64,000 bases of DNA from Actinomycetospora sp. NBRC 106375 (GTDB lineage Bacteria > Actinomycetota > Actinomycetes > Mycobacteriales > Pseudonocardiaceae): NCBI RefSeq assembly GCF_030269665.1, contig NZ_BSTS01000004.1, positions 124,001 to 188,000 on the forward strand. Reading direction: 5' to 3'. Below are positions 1 to 10,056 of the stretch, piece by piece. How positions within the stretch are numbered: the stretch's first letter is position 1; each line of letters starts with the position of its first letter. Position numbers and translations under genes: made by a program. The notes under the pieces were generated by a model. It saw only the letters and a program-made list of their open reading frames with translations. It made no database searches and was not told the DNA's origin.

Positions 1-1
1 G

Positions 2-1435
2 ATCCTGCTCTCGGCGCTGACGATCGTGTTCCTGCTGGCCGTGGTGTCGCTGCAGCCGATGGCGGCCTACTCGGGCGGGCCGCAGTCGCTCGTCGTGCTG
101 GTCGCCCTGCTCGTGTGCCTCATCCCGACCACGATCGGCGCGCTGCTCTCGGCGATCGGGATCGCCGGCATGGACCGGCTGGTGCAGCGCAATGTGCTCG
201 CCACGTCCGGTCGCGCGGTCGAGGCGGCGGGTGACGTGGCGACGCTGCTGCTCGACAAGACCGGGACGATCACCTACGGCAACCGGCGCGCGACGGCGTT
301 GCATGCGCTCGACGGGGTGGACGGCGCCGAGCTCGCGGCGGCCGCCCGGCTCTCGAGCCTCGCCGACACGACCCCCGAGGGGCGCTCGATCGTCTCGCTG
401 TGTGCCGAGGAGCACGGGCTGGCGGTCGAGGCGAGCGCACGCGAGGCGGCCGCCGAGTTCGTGCCGTTCAGTGCGACCACCCGCATGTCGGGGGTCGACC
501 TCGACGGCCGGGAGCTGCGCAAGGGCGCGACGTCGGCGGTGCTGGCCTGGCTGGGCCCCGACGTCCCCGACACCGACCGCGCCCGCCTCGAGGAGATCAG
601 CACCGAGATCGCCGAGCGAGGCGCCACCCCGCTGGTGGTCGCCTCCCATGTGAGCAGTTGGCGCCCCGATAAGGGCGCCAACTGCTCACGTACGGGTGCG
701 CTGGGGGTCGTCGAGCTCTCGGACGTCGTGAAGCCGGGGATCGCGGAGCGGTTCGGGGAGCTGCGGGCGATGGGCATCCGGACCGTCATGATCACCGGCG
801 ACAACCCCGTGACCGCGCGGGCGATCGCCGCGGAGTCCGGCGTCGACGACGTCCTCGCCGAGGCGACGCCGGAGGACAAGCTCGCGCTCATCCGCCGCGA
901 GCAGGCCGGCGGGCGGATGGTCGCCATGACCGGCGACGGCACCAACGACGCGCCCGCGCTCGCGCAGGCCGACGTCGGCGTCGCCATGAACTCGGGGACC
1001 GCGGCGGCCAAGGAGGCCGGCAACATGGTCGACCTCGACTCCGACCCCACCAAGCTCATCGGGGTCGTCGAGGTCGGCAAGCAGATGTTGATCACGCGCG
1101 GGGCGCTGACCACGTTCTCGCTGGCCAACGACCTCGCGAAGTACTTCGCGATCCTGCCGGCGATGTTCCTGGCGATCTTCCCGCAGCTCGGCGCGCTCAA
1201 CGTCATGGCGCTGGCGACGCCGCGGTCCGCGATCCTCTCGGCGGTCGTCTTCAACGCGCTCGTGATCGTCGCGCTGATCCCGCTGGCGCTGCGCGGCGTG
1301 CGGTTCCGCCCGTCCTCGGCCGACCGGCTGCTGCGCCGCAACCTGCTCGTCTACGGGCTCGGCGGCATCGCCGTGCCCTTCGTCGGCATCGCCGCCATCG
1401 ACCTCCTCGTCCGGCTCATCCCGGGGATCGGCTGA
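2..1435 (+). CDS. kdpB: KdpB, ATPase subunit of KdpFABC potassium pump (5' end outside window)
   Basis: P-type ATPase subunit that energises high-affinity K+ uptake in the membrane complex KdpFABC. The frame is open from base 2, so the N-terminus lies outside the window. Visible motifs are the phosphorylation loop DKTGTIT (D near base 256), MITGDNP, the hinge [12 protein letters not shown], and the C-terminal membrane segments with [17 protein letters not shown]. kdpC starts 3 nt after the stop. Oddity: the conserved stretch between VVA and LGVV carries about 14 extra residues (within [17 protein letters not shown]) encoded by a 40-bp palindrome at 650-689. The reading frame survives. The insertion falls where the nucleotide-binding domain rejoins the phosphorylation domain, so some function may remain, but this is not certain. 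Confidence 0.97.
   Translation: MLLSALTIVFLLAVVSLQPMAAYSGGPQSLVVLVALLVCLIPTTIGALLSAIGIAGMDRLVQRNVLATSGRAVEAAGDVATLLLDKTGTITYGNRRATALHALDGVDGAELAAAARLSSLADTTPEGRSIVSLCAEEHGLAVEASAREAAAEFVPFSATTRMSGVDLDGRELRKGATSAVLAWLGPDVPDTDRARLEEISTEIAERGATPLVVASHVSSWRPDKGANCSRTGALGVVELSDVVKPGIAERFGELRAMGIRTVMITGDNPVTARAIAAESGVDDVLAEATPEDKLALIRREQAGGRMVAMTGDGTNDAPALAQADVGVAMNSGTAAAKEAGNMVDLDSDPTKLIGVVEVGKQMLITRGALTTFSLANDLAKYFAILPAMFLAIFPQLGALNVMALATPRSAILSAVVFNALVIVALIPLALRGVRFRPSSADRLLRRNLLVYGLGGIAVPFVGIAAIDLLVRLIPGIG
650..689. repeat. 40-bp palindromic element inside kdpB (family A, copy 1)
   Basis: Arms GTGAGCAGTTGGCGCC (650-665) and its exact complement (674-689) enclose the 8-nt loop CCGATAAG. The same outer arm, GTGAGCAGTTGG, flanks a second 40-bp palindrome at 59193-59232. 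Both copies are preceded by CAT and followed by G. The element is translated in frame as part of KdpB. Confidence 0.9.
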
Positions 1436-1438
1436 ACC

Positions 1439-2116
1439 ATGTCCACCGTCATCGACTCCGAGCCGACCGCCACCCGCGAGTCGCCCGTCACCACGGGCCA
1501 GCTGCGCCGCCAGCTCGCCGCCGCGGTCCGGGTGCTGCTGGTGCTGACCCTGCTGCTCGGCGTCGTCTACCCCGCCGTCGTCTGGGGCGTGTCCCGCCTC
1601 CCGGGCCTGCACGCGAACGCCGAGGGCTCGGTGATGCCGGGGATCGGGGGCTCGAGCCTCATCGGCATCGACCCCGTCCCCGCGAACCCGGCCGCCGACC
1701 CCTGGTTCCACCCGCGGCCGACGGCCTCGGCCCCCGACGACGCGGTCGCCGGCCTCGGGCCGGCCGACGCGACGACTTCCGGCGGCTCGAACCTGGGCCC
1801 GTCCTCGGAGGACCTCGCGACCGCTGTCGCGGACCGTCGCGCCGCGATCGCCGCGCGCGAGGGCGTCGACCCGGCCGTGATCCCGCCCGACGCCCTCACG
1901 GCGTCGGCGTCCGGGCTCGACCCGCAGATCAGCCCGGCCTACGCGGCCCTGCAGGTGCCGCGGGTCGCCCGCGTCACGGGTCTCGGCGAGGACCGGGTCC
2001 GCGCGCTGGTCGCCGCGGCCACCGACGGCCGGACGTTCGGCGTGCTGGGCGAGCCGCGGGTGAACGTCCAGGAGCTCGACGCCTCGCTCGCCACGGTCGT
2101 GCCCGGGATCCGGTGA
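1439..2116 (+). CDS. kdpC: KdpC, potassium-transporting ATPase subunit C
   Basis: Small single-span subunit that binds KdpB and raises ATP affinity of the KdpFABC pump. The 225-residue protein has a cytoplasmic N-terminus, one membrane span at about residues 30-52 (LLVLTLLLGVVYPAVVW) and an external domain with the family features GSSLIG, NPAADPWFHPRP and SGLDPQISPAYA. The C-terminal VNVQELD is also typical. The ATG lies 3 nt after kdpB. kdpD follows after 9 nt. Residues 105-150 are somewhat longer than in short KdpC proteins, as is usual in actinobacteria. Confidence 0.95.
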   Translation: MSTVIDSEPTATRESPVTTGQLRRQLAAAVRVLLVLTLLLGVVYPAVVWGVSRLPGLHANAEGSVMPGIGGSSLIGIDPVPANPAADPWFHPRPTASAPDDAVAGLGPADATTSGGSNLGPSSEDLATAVADRRAAIAAREGVDPAVIPPDALTASASGLDPQISPAYAALQVPRVARVTGLGEDRVRALVAAATDGRTFGVLGEPRVNVQELDASLATVVPGIR

Positions 2117-2125
2117 GGCGCTCCG

Positions 2126-4696
2126 GTGCAGGATGAGGAGGTGTCCGAACCTGGTGTGCCGCGCCGGGGTGAGCTGCGCATCCACCTCGGTGCGGCGCCG
2201 GGCGTCGGGAAGACCTACGCCGCCCTGAACGAGGCGCACCGGCGCCTCGACCGGGGCACCGACGTCGTCGTCGGGCTGGTGGAGACGCACCGGCGCCCGC
2301 GGACCGCGGACCTCCTGGCGGGCCTCGAGGTGCTCGCCCGGAAGACCTACGAGCACCGCGGCGCCGAGCTCGGCGAGCTCGACGTCGACGCCGTGCTCGC
2401 CCGCGCGCCGGAGGTGTGCGTGGTCGACGAGCTGGCGCACTCCTGCGCACCCGGCGCGCGCCACGCCAAGCGCTTCGGAGACGTCGAGGAGCTGCTCGCC
2501 GCGGGGATCGACGTGATCTCGACGGTGAACGTGCAGCACCTCGAGTCGCTCGGCGACGTCGTCGAGCGGATCACCGGCGTCCGCCAGCGCGAGACGATCC
2601 CGGACGCGGTGGTGCGCGCGGCCGACCAGATCGAGCTGGTCGACATCACCCCCGAGGCCCTGCGACGACGCATGGCCCACGGCAACATCTACGCGCCCGA
2701 GAAGATCGACGCGTCTCTGGCCAACTACTTCCGCACCGGCAACCTCATCGCGCTGCGCGAGCTGGCCCTGCTCTGGGTCGCCGACCAGGTCGACGTCGCC
2801 CTCCAGCGCTACCGCAGCGAGGAGGCCATCTCCGAGGTGTGGGAGGCGCGGGAGCGGGTGGTCGTCGCGGTGACCGGCGGCCCCGAGAGCGCCACCGTGA
2901 TCCGCCGGGCGGCCCGGATCGCCCGGCGCGCCGGCTCGGCGGACCTGCTGTGCGTGCACATCCTGCGCAGCGACGGCCTGGCCACCACCGGCCCGCGACG
3001 CGACGGTCCCGGTCTCCGGCGCCTCGCCGAGGACGTCGGCGCCTCGTTCCACTCCGTGGTCGGCGACGACGTGCCCGCCGCGCTGCTGGAGTTCGCGCGC
3101 GCCGCCAACGCCACCCAGCTGGTGCTCGGGACGTCCCGGCGCTCGCGCTGGGCGCGGCTGGTCGACCCGGGGATCGGCGCCCGGACCATCGCGGAATCCG
3201 GCACGATCGACGTCCACCTCGTCAGCCACGCGGAGGCCGGCGCGGCCGCGAAGCGTCCGGGGTGGTCGCTCCCGGCCCGCCGGCAGGCGTGGGGCTGGCC
3301 GGCGGCGGTCCTGCTCCCGGTGCTCGCGACCGTGGTCGGGGTGCTGCTGCGCGAATCGGTGGACCTGTCCACCGACGTGGTCCTGTTCTTCCTCACCACC
3401 GTCGTCACCGCGATGATCGGTGGGCTCGCGCCGGCACTGCTCGCGGCCGTCGGCGGCGGCCTGCTGCTCAACGTCTTCCTGACCCCGCCGCTGTACACCC
3501 TCACGGTCGCGCAGCCCGAGAACGCCTTCGCGATCGTCGCGATGGTGATCGTGGCCGTTCTCGTCGCGGCCGTCGTCGACCGGGCCGACCGCCGCGCGGT
3601 GCAGGCCGCCCAGGCGCGCACCGAGGCGACGCTGCTCGCGTCGTTCGCCCGGGTCGTGCTCGCGCGGTCCGATCCCCTGCCCAAGTTGCTCGAGCGGGTA
3701 CGCGAGGCGTTCGGGCTCACCTCCGTGGCGCTGCTCGAACGGCGCGGACCCACCTGGGATGTCACCGCCTGCACCGGCGAGGCCCCGTGCGCCAGGCCCG
3801 CCGACGCGGACGCCGACGTCGAGATCGACGAGGGCGTCCACCTCGTCGCGACCGGCCGCACGCTGACCGCGAGCGAGAGCGCGCTGTTCGCCACCGTCAG
3901 CGGGCAGGCGCTGCTCGCCCTGCGCAACCGGCGCATGGCGGCCGAGGCGACCGACGCCCAGCGTCGGGCCGACGCGGCCGGGCTGCGCACCGCCCTGCTC
4001 TCGGCCGTGGGGCACGACCTGCGGACGCCGCTCACCGCGATCAAGGCGGCCGCGGGGAGCCTGCGCGACCCGACGCTGCGCATGTCCACCGGGGATCGCC
4101 AGGAACTGCTCGCGACCGTCGAGGAGTCCGCCGACCGCCTGACCGGCCTCGTCGACAACCTGCTCGACTCCTCGCGCCTGGCCACGGGGGCCGTGAGTCC
4201 GATCGTCGCGCCGGTGGGGCTCGACGAGGTCGTCGCCGCGACGCTCGGGGGCGGCCACGTCGACGCGACGCGGGTGACCGTCGACGTCGCCGAGGACCTG
4301 CCCGCCGTCCTCGCCGACACCGGGCTCGCGGAGCGGGTGGTCGCGAACCTGGTCGACAACGCCGTGCGGCACGGCGGCGCGGGGCCGGTCGCGGTCCGGG
4401 GAAGCGCCCACCGCGACCGCGTGGAGCTGCGCGTCGTCGACACCGGCCCGGGCGTGCCCCGCAAGGAGCGCGACCGCCTGTTCGGGCCGTTCCAGCGCCT
4501 CGGCGACCGGCGGGCGGCGACCGGCGTCGGGCTCGGCCTGCACGTCGCGCGCGGGTTCACCGAGGCGATGGGCGGGCGGCTCGACGCCGAGGACACCCCC
4601 GGCGGCGGGCTGACCATGGTCCTCTCGCTGCCGGCGGCCCCCCTCGGGGCGGAGGAGCACCGCGTCGCGCCCCCGCTGGACCCGGCGGTGGGGTGA
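2126..4696 (+). CDS. kdpD: KdpD, osmosensitive K+ sensor histidine kinase
   Basis: Membrane histidine kinase that senses K+ limitation and controls KdpE. Order of domains in 856 residues: KdpD domain with Walker A GAAPGVGKT (22-30) and the THRRP and DELAHS motifs; a UspA-like domain (about 245-370); four closely spaced membrane helices (about 390-490); a GAF-like region; HisKA with the phospho-acceptor in AVGHDLRTPLTAIK (His630); HATPase with DNAVRHG, DTGPGVP and GVGLGLHVARG. The GTG at 2126 follows kdpC by 9 nt, so translation is probably coupled. A GTG at 2141 directly behind GATGAGGAG is an alternative start. Confidence 0.95.
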   Translation: MQDEEVSEPGVPRRGELRIHLGAAPGVGKTYAALNEAHRRLDRGTDVVVGLVETHRRPRTADLLAGLEVLARKTYEHRGAELGELDVDAVLARAPEVCVVDELAHSCAPGARHAKRFGDVEELLAAGIDVISTVNVQHLESLGDVVERITGVRQRETIPDAVVRAADQIELVDITPEALRRRMAHGNIYAPEKIDASLANYFRTGNLIALRELALLWVADQVDVALQRYRSEEAISEVWEARERVVVAVTGGPESATVIRRAARIARRAGSADLLCVHILRSDGLATTGPRRDGPGLRRLAEDVGASFHSVVGDDVPAALLEFARAANATQLVLGTSRRSRWARLVDPGIGARTIAESGTIDVHLVSHAEAGAAAKRPGWSLPARRQAWGWPAAVLLPVLATVVGVLLRESVDLSTDVVLFFLTTVVTAMIGGLAPALLAAVGGGLLLNVFLTPPLYTLTVAQPENAFAIVAMVIVAVLVAAVVDRADRRAVQAAQARTEATLLASFARVVLARSDPLPKLLERVREAFGLTSVALLERRGPTWDVTACTGEAPCARPADADADVEIDEGVHLVATGRTLTASESALFATVSGQALLALRNRRMAAEATDAQRRADAAGLRTALLSAVGHDLRTPLTAIKAAAGSLRDPTLRMSTGDRQELLATVEESADRLTGLVDNLLDSSRLATGAVSPIVAPVGLDEVVAATLGGGHVDATRVTVDVAEDLPAVLADTGLAERVVANLVDNAVRHGGAGPVAVRGSAHRDRVELRVVDTGPGVPRKERDRLFGPFQRLGDRRAATGVGLGLHVARGFTEAMGGRLDAEDTPGGGLTMVLSLPAAPLGAEEHRVAPPLDPAVG

Positions 4697-4701
4697 GGTC
4701 C

Positions 4702-5385
<684 letters not shown>

Positions 5386-6587
5386 GGATCAGGACCGCGG
5401 TGATCACGAGGAGTACCGCGAGCCCGACGAGGACGGCCGTGAGGCTGATGACGCCCAGCAGCAGGCCCACCACGGCCGGCGCGATCACCGCGGCGGTCGC
5501 CCCCACCGCGACCACGACCGTCAGCGCCTCGCCGGAGCGGTCCGGGGCGATCTCGGCGGTCCACACCGCGAGGACCGCGGCCCCGCCCATGATCCCGGGC
5601 GCGTAGATCGCGGCGGCCACGAGGGCGACGATCCCCGAGCCCGCGCCCGTGCCGAGCACGACGAGCGAGGCACCGAGGAAGAGCAGGCAGGCCGCCGCGA
5701 CGCGGACGGTGCCGAAGCGCGCGCACCACCCGCCGATGCCCAGCCCGACGAGACCGACCACCCCGACCAGCGCGTAGAGCACCGGCGCCCAGCCCGGCGC
5801 GAGGGCGGCACGGCGCAGCATGTCGGCCGCCCAGGTGAAGAAGGTCGTGACGCCGACGTGGAAGGCGATCGAGTACGCGACCGGCACCGCGAGCCCGCGC
5901 AGTGCGAGGCGCCCGGCCCGCCCGACCGGGTCGGGCGGCACCCGGGGCGTCCAGCGGAGGTTGAGCAGGCCCGTGAGGGCGGAGGCCAGCCCGATCGCCA
6001 CCCACAGCAGGCGCCAGCCGGGGACGCCGATCGCCCCCAGCCCGACGATCCCCGACACCACGAGGCCCGCACTCGTCCCGGTGCTGATGACCGCGAGCGT
6101 CCGGGGGCGCGCCGGCGCGTCGACGACCACGGCGGCGAGGTCGGAGTACGCCGCCCACACCCAGCCCGCGGCGCTGCCGGCGAGCACCACGCCGACCGCC
6201 AGGACGAGCGGCGACCAGGCCCCGGCGGCGAGCAGCCCGCCGACGAGCCCGCACGCGCTCCCGACCGTCGTCGGCGCGCGCCGACCGCACCGCCGGCCGA
6301 GGACGGGCGCGAGGAGCAGGCCGGCGAGGTAGCCCGCGAACGACCCGGAGGCGATGAGCCCGAGCACGGCGTCGTCGAGACCGTCCGCCGACAGCGACGG
6401 GTCCGCGCGCAGCGAGGGCAGCGTCAGGCCGAACGCGTAGCGGCCCATCCCGTAGGCCACGCCCACCACCGCGGCGCCGGCGACGGTGAGGCGGAGAGCC
6501 GCGGTGCGCATCGCCCGATCGTGGATCACAGCACGGCCACAGGTCGACCACACCGCCCGGACAGCGCCGGGGCCGACGCTTCACGTC

Positions 6588-6926
6588 ATGACCGCAGCAA
6601 CCGACCCCACGCCGACGCCCCGCCCCGCTCCCCCGGCCCGACCCGACGGCTACACCGTCCACCGCGACGCCGACGCCCCGACGATGGTGTCCGCGACGAC
6701 GACGACCGCGGCACCGGCCCCGCCCGGTCCCGTCGCGACGACCCGCCGCCAGGTCTCCCTGTGGGTCGCGTCCGTGATCGCGATCGTCGCGTTCCTCGTC
6801 GGCATGGGCATCTCGATGCTCGTCGGCCCGCTCGGCGGCCCGCCCGACGGCGGCGCCGGCGGCCCCGGCGGGACCCCGCCCGGCGCGTCCACGAGCCAGA
6901 GCACCGACACCACGCAGGGCACCTGA
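6588..6926 (+). CDS. Small single-span membrane protein, unknown function
   Basis: A 112-residue protein starting MTAATDPTP. The N-terminal half is proline-, threonine- and alanine-rich and probably disordered (about 1-65). It is followed by one hydrophobic helix (SLWVASVIAIVAFLVGMGIS, about 67-90) and a glycine/proline-rich tail ending in STDTTQGT. This layout is common in small actinobacterial envelope proteins, and no family can be assigned. An upstream GTG in the same frame (6486) is rejected because the extra segment overlaps the 5' region of the divergent MFS gene. Codon use matches the neighbours. Confidence 0.6.
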   Translation: MTAATDPTPTPRPAPPARPDGYTVHRDADAPTMVSATTTTAAPAPPGPVATTRRQVSLWVASVIAIVAFLVGMGISMLVGPLGGPPDGGAGGPGGTPPGASTSQSTDTTQGT

Positions 6927-7025
6927 TCCCGGCGAGGGGCACCTCCCGCCGCCCGCGACCCCCCTCGGGCCTGCCGGACGTGCCCCTCGCCGACCCGGGC
7001 GGCCGATCGGGGTCGGCCGCCCGGT

Positions 7026-7074
7026 GGCTACTGGCTGGTATCGCTCGCGTGGCGAGGGATACCAGCCAGTAGCC
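7026..7074. repeat. 49-bp palindromic element (family B, copy 1)
   Basis: Two 23-nt arms (7026-7048 and 7052-7074) form a stem with one mismatch and a 3-nt loop (GTG). The core ACTGGCTGGTATC is shared with the element at 21879-21927, which lies in inverted orientation with the same internal mismatch. It lies in the 270-bp gap between the small membrane protein and the CNNM operon. A direct repeat of GGGTCACCCC follows at 7093-7113. Confidence 0.9.
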
Positions 7075-7173
7075 GCGCGTCCCGCGCGAGCCGGGTCACC
7101 CCGGGTCACCCCGGGGAACTCCGCCGACGGCGTGTCCGTTGTGCCGGATGTCCGCCTCGACCCTGGGGAGCCC

Positions 7174-7200
7174 ATGACCCGCCGTCCGGTCCGCCCGTGA
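7174..7200 (+). other. Possible 8-codon leader ORF coupled to the CNNM gene
   Basis: ATG at 7174 opens an eight-codon frame (MTRRPVRP) that stops in TGA 7198-7200. That stop overlaps the GTG start of the next gene as GTGA. GGGGAG lies 3 nt before this ATG, whereas the GTG at 7197 has no purine-rich site of its own. Translation of the large gene may therefore be coupled to this minicistron. This is inference. Confidence 0.35.
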
Positions 7201-8510
7201 CCGAACTGCTCCTGATCCTCGCGGCGGCGGTCCTCGTCGTCGCCTGCGGCGTCTTCGTCGCCGCCGAGTTCGCCTTCGTCGGCGTCGACCGCGCCGCGAT
7301 CGAGCGGGAGGCCGAGCACGACCGCCGGTCCCGCGGGGTGCTGTCGGCGCTGCGCTCGCTCTCGACCCAGCTCTCCGCCGCCCAGCTCGGCATCACGGTC
7401 ACGAACCTCGCGATCGGCTTCCTCGCCGAGCCCGCGATCGCGGCCGTGCTGGCCGAGCCCCTGCAGTCGCTCGGGCTGTCCGCGGACGGCGCGTCGGCGG
7501 TCTCGCTGATCGTCGCGCTCGTCCTCTCGACGGCCGTCACGATGATCTTCGGCGAGCTCGTGCCCAAGAACCTCGCCATCAGCGCGCCCCGCGGCACCTC
7601 CCGCGCCGTGCAGGGCGTGATGCGCGCGTTCACCACGGTCACGCGCCCGCTGGTGGCGCTGCTGAACTCGACGTCCAACGTGCTCGTGCGCGCCGTCGGC
7701 GTCGAGCCGACCGAGGAGCTCGCCTCGGCCCGGTCCGCGGAGGAGCTGTTCTCGCTGGTCCGCCGCTCGGCCGACCAGGGCACGCTCTCCGGGGAGACGG
7801 CGACGCTGGTCCAGCGCACGCTCGCGTTCACCGAGCGCCACGCCGCGGACGTCATGACCCCGCGCGGCGCGATGGTGACCCTCGCGCCGACCGACACCGT
7901 CGCGACGCTGCTCGAGCGCTCCGCCGCCACGGGCCGGTCGCGGTTCCCGGTGCTGGGCGACGGCCACCCCGGCGTCGTCCAGGTCCGCGACGCGCTCGGC
8001 GTCGACCACGCGACCCCCGTCGGCGACCTCGCCCGCCCCGTCGGCGCCATCCCCGAGACCCTCGACCTCGACCGCCTGCTGACCCAGCTGCGCGCCGGCG
8101 ACGTCCAGCTCGCGCTCGTCGTCGACGAGTACGGCGACGTCGCCGGGCTCGTCACCCTCGAGGACCTCGTGGAGGAGCTCGTCGGCGAGGTCCGCGACGA
8201 GCACGACCCGGGCACCCCGCCCGGCCGGCGCCTCGACGACACCACGTGGCGCGCCGCCGGCCGCCTGCGCCCGGACGAGGCCTCGACGCTGATCGGCTGG
8301 ACGCTGCCCACGTCGCCCGAGTACGACACGCTCGCCGGCCTGCTCGCCGAGCACCTGGGGCGCGTGCCGGCGGCGGGCGACACCGTCACCGTCACCGCGA
8401 CGCGGCCGGGCGAGGATCTCGGCGAGGTCGTCGAGCGGGAGGTCCGACTCACCGTCGAGTCGGTCGACCGGTGGCGGGTCGTGGCGGTGCGCCTGGAGGT
8501 GGCCGCGTGA
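7197..8510 (+). CDS. CNNM/CorC-family membrane protein with CBS pair (first of tandem)
   Basis: Member of the DUF21-CBS (CNNM, formerly TlyC/hemolysin C) family, linked to divalent cation export or tolerance. In 437 residues: a DUF21 membrane domain (about 1-185, AAEFAFVGVDRAAIE, QLGITVTNLAIGFLAEP, FGELVPKNLA), two CBS modules (about 205-330, HAADVMTPRGAMV and LALVVDEYGDVAGLVTLEDLVEELVGE) and a CorC/HlyC domain (about 345-437). It overlaps the next gene by 4 nt. A paralogue follows at once, so the pair probably forms one unit. No signal peptide is seen apart from the first helix. The start is uncertain (see the leader ORF). Confidence 0.88.
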   Translation: MTELLLILAAAVLVVACGVFVAAEFAFVGVDRAAIEREAEHDRRSRGVLSALRSLSTQLSAAQLGITVTNLAIGFLAEPAIAAVLAEPLQSLGLSADGASAVSLIVALVLSTAVTMIFGELVPKNLAISAPRGTSRAVQGVMRAFTTVTRPLVALLNSTSNVLVRAVGVEPTEELASARSAEELFSLVRRSADQGTLSGETATLVQRTLAFTERHAADVMTPRGAMVTLAPTDTVATLLERSAATGRSRFPVLGDGHPGVVQVRDALGVDHATPVGDLARPVGAIPETLDLDRLLTQLRAGDVQLALVVDEYGDVAGLVTLEDLVEELVGEVRDEHDPGTPPGRRLDDTTWRAAGRLRPDEASTLIGWTLPTSPEYDTLAGLLAEHLGRVPAAGDTVTVTATRPGEDLGEVVEREVRLTVESVDRWRVVAVRLEVAA

Positions 8511-9520
8511 GCGTCGGAGCCGGCATCGCCACCGCCGTCGTCCTGCTGGCGGTCAACGCCTTCTTCGTCGGCGCCGAGTTCGCCCTGATCTCGGCGCGCC
8601 GCGCGTCCCTCGAGCCGCGCACCACGACCTCGTGGGCCGCGCGGGTCACCGTGCGCGCCATGGAGAACGTGTCGCTGATGATGGCGGGCGCGCAGCTCGG
8701 CATCACGATCTGCTCGCTGGGCCTCGGTGCCCTCGGCGAGCCCGCGGTCGCCGCGGCGATCGAGCCGGTCTTCGCCGCGCTCGGCCTGCCCGAGGCCGCC
8801 GTGCACCCCGTGGCGTTCGCGATCGCGCTGCTGATCGTCGTGTTCCTGCACGTCACGGTCGGCGAGATGGTCCCGAAGAACATCGCGCTCGCCGTCCCGG
8901 ACCGTGCGGCGCTGGTGCTCACCCCGCCGCTGGTGGGGATCGTGACCGTGCTGCGGCCCTTCCTCTGGGTGCTCAACGGCATCGCCAACCTGACGCTGCG
9001 GGCGGTGCGGGTCGAGCCCCGCGACGAGATGGCGAGCGCGTTCAGCCGTGACGAGGTCGCCGCGCTGGTGGAGCAGTCGCGCGACCACGGGCTGCTCGAC
9101 CGCGACGAGGCGGCCCTCGTGCACGGCGCGCTGGGGTTCTCCGACGCCACCCTGGACCTCGTGGCGGTCGACGATGTCGTCACCGCCCGGCCGGACGCGA
9201 CCGTCGCCGAGCTGGAGGCGGTCGCGCGGGCGCGGGGCTTCTCGCGGCTACCGCTGCGCGACGAGCACGGCTGGCACGGCTACGTCCACGTCAAGGACCT
9301 GCTCGGCCCGCCCGCCCCGCCCCGGGACGCGCCGCCGCCGACGGGGATCGTGCGGCCGCTGGCCACGTTCGCCCCCGACACCCCGCTCGCGGACGCGCTC
9401 ACCCGGATGCGGCGCAGCGGGGCGCACCTGGCGCTCGTGGGCACGGATCGGGTCGTCACCCTCGACGACGTGCTCGCCGCGCTGGTCGGCGACATCCACC
9501 ACGCCGGGGCGCGCTCCTAG
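8507..9520 (+). CDS. CNNM/CorC-family membrane protein (second of tandem, lacks CorC/HlyC domain)
   Basis: Paralogue of the preceding gene. The 337 residues hold a DUF21 domain (NAFFVGAEFALISARRASLE, AQLGITICSLGLGALGEP, VGEMVPKNIAL) and a CBS pair (about 205-330). The C-terminal CorC/HlyC domain present in the first protein is missing. GTG 8507 overlaps the upstream stop (GTGA), with CTGGAGGT 7 nt upstream as ribosome binding site. The two products could form a heterodimer, since CNNM DUF21 domains are known to dimerise. The 3' end overlaps the convergent UspA gene by 4 nt. Confidence 0.87.
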   Translation: MSVGAGIATAVVLLAVNAFFVGAEFALISARRASLEPRTTTSWAARVTVRAMENVSLMMAGAQLGITICSLGLGALGEPAVAAAIEPVFAALGLPEAAVHPVAFAIALLIVVFLHVTVGEMVPKNIALAVPDRAALVLTPPLVGIVTVLRPFLWVLNGIANLTLRAVRVEPRDEMASAFSRDEVAALVEQSRDHGLLDRDEAALVHGALGFSDATLDLVAVDDVVTARPDATVAELEAVARARGFSRLPLRDEHGWHGYVHVKDLLGPPAPPRDAPPPTGIVRPLATFAPDTPLADALTRMRRSGAHLALVGTDRVVTLDDVLAALVGDIHHAGARS

Positions 9521-9861
9521 AGACGGTCCTTCACCGCGAGCACGGGCACCGGCGCCTCGAGCAGCAGCCGCTGCGCGACGTCGCCGAGGAACGCCTTGCC
9601 CACCGGGCTGCGGCGCCGCACGCCGATGACGAGCAGGTCGACATCGGCGTCGGCCTCCAGGCGCTCGAGCACGGCGTCGCCGTCCTCCACGCCGACCACG
9701 CGGTCGACGACGGTGGCGCGCGCGCCGTCGGGCACGGCGAGGGGGCCCGCCCGCAGGTTGAGTGCGACGACCTGGGTGCGGCGGCGGTCGCCCTCGGCCA
9801 GCGCGACCTCGAGGGCCGCCGCGCCCGGATCGTCGTCGGTGACCGCCACCAGGATCGTCAT
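9517..9861 (-). CDS. Universal stress protein (UspA family), short
   Basis: Cytoplasmic single-domain UspA-like protein of 114 residues, starting MTILVAVTDDDPGA. The canonical ATP-binding end (G-x2-G-x9-G-S/T) is altered here: VIGVRRRSPVGKAFLGDVAQRLL reads GD where GS or GT is expected, and the preceding loop has RRRSPVG. The C-terminal strand APVPVLAVKD is typical. The role is presumably stress-related; ATP binding is unproven. GGACGGAG lies 5 nt before the ATG. It is convergent with the CNNM gene. Confidence 0.8.
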   Translation of the reverse strand: MTILVAVTDDDPGAAALEVALAEGDRRRTQVVALNLRAGPLAVPDGARATVVDRVVGVEDGDAVLERLEADADVDLLVIGVRRRSPVGKAFLGDVAQRLLLEAPVPVLAVKDRL

Positions 9862-10056
9862 CTCGACTCCGTCCCCGGACGTCCCCCGGTGGACGCCGCG
9901 GCGAGCCTACGGCCGGCACCGGCCGTCTGCGCGAGCACACTGCGCCACCCGGCCGGGGCAGCACGAAACCGGTCATCCGTCTGTCGTGTGTGATACAGAC
10001 CGCAAAGGTGATCGAACGGACACTGGGCGTACCCGTACGAACGTTCAGGAGGTCCC

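Noticed and set aside
686-4660. Very long minus-strand open frame opposite kdpB-kdpE and similar ones at 2809-5343, 5289-8354, 12660-14849 and 44261-47359
   Set aside because: Compositional shadows of GC-rich genes on the other strand: rich in Arg, Gly and Asp, no domains. Only the true genes at their ends were kept (for example TetR at 12660 and PfkB at 44261).
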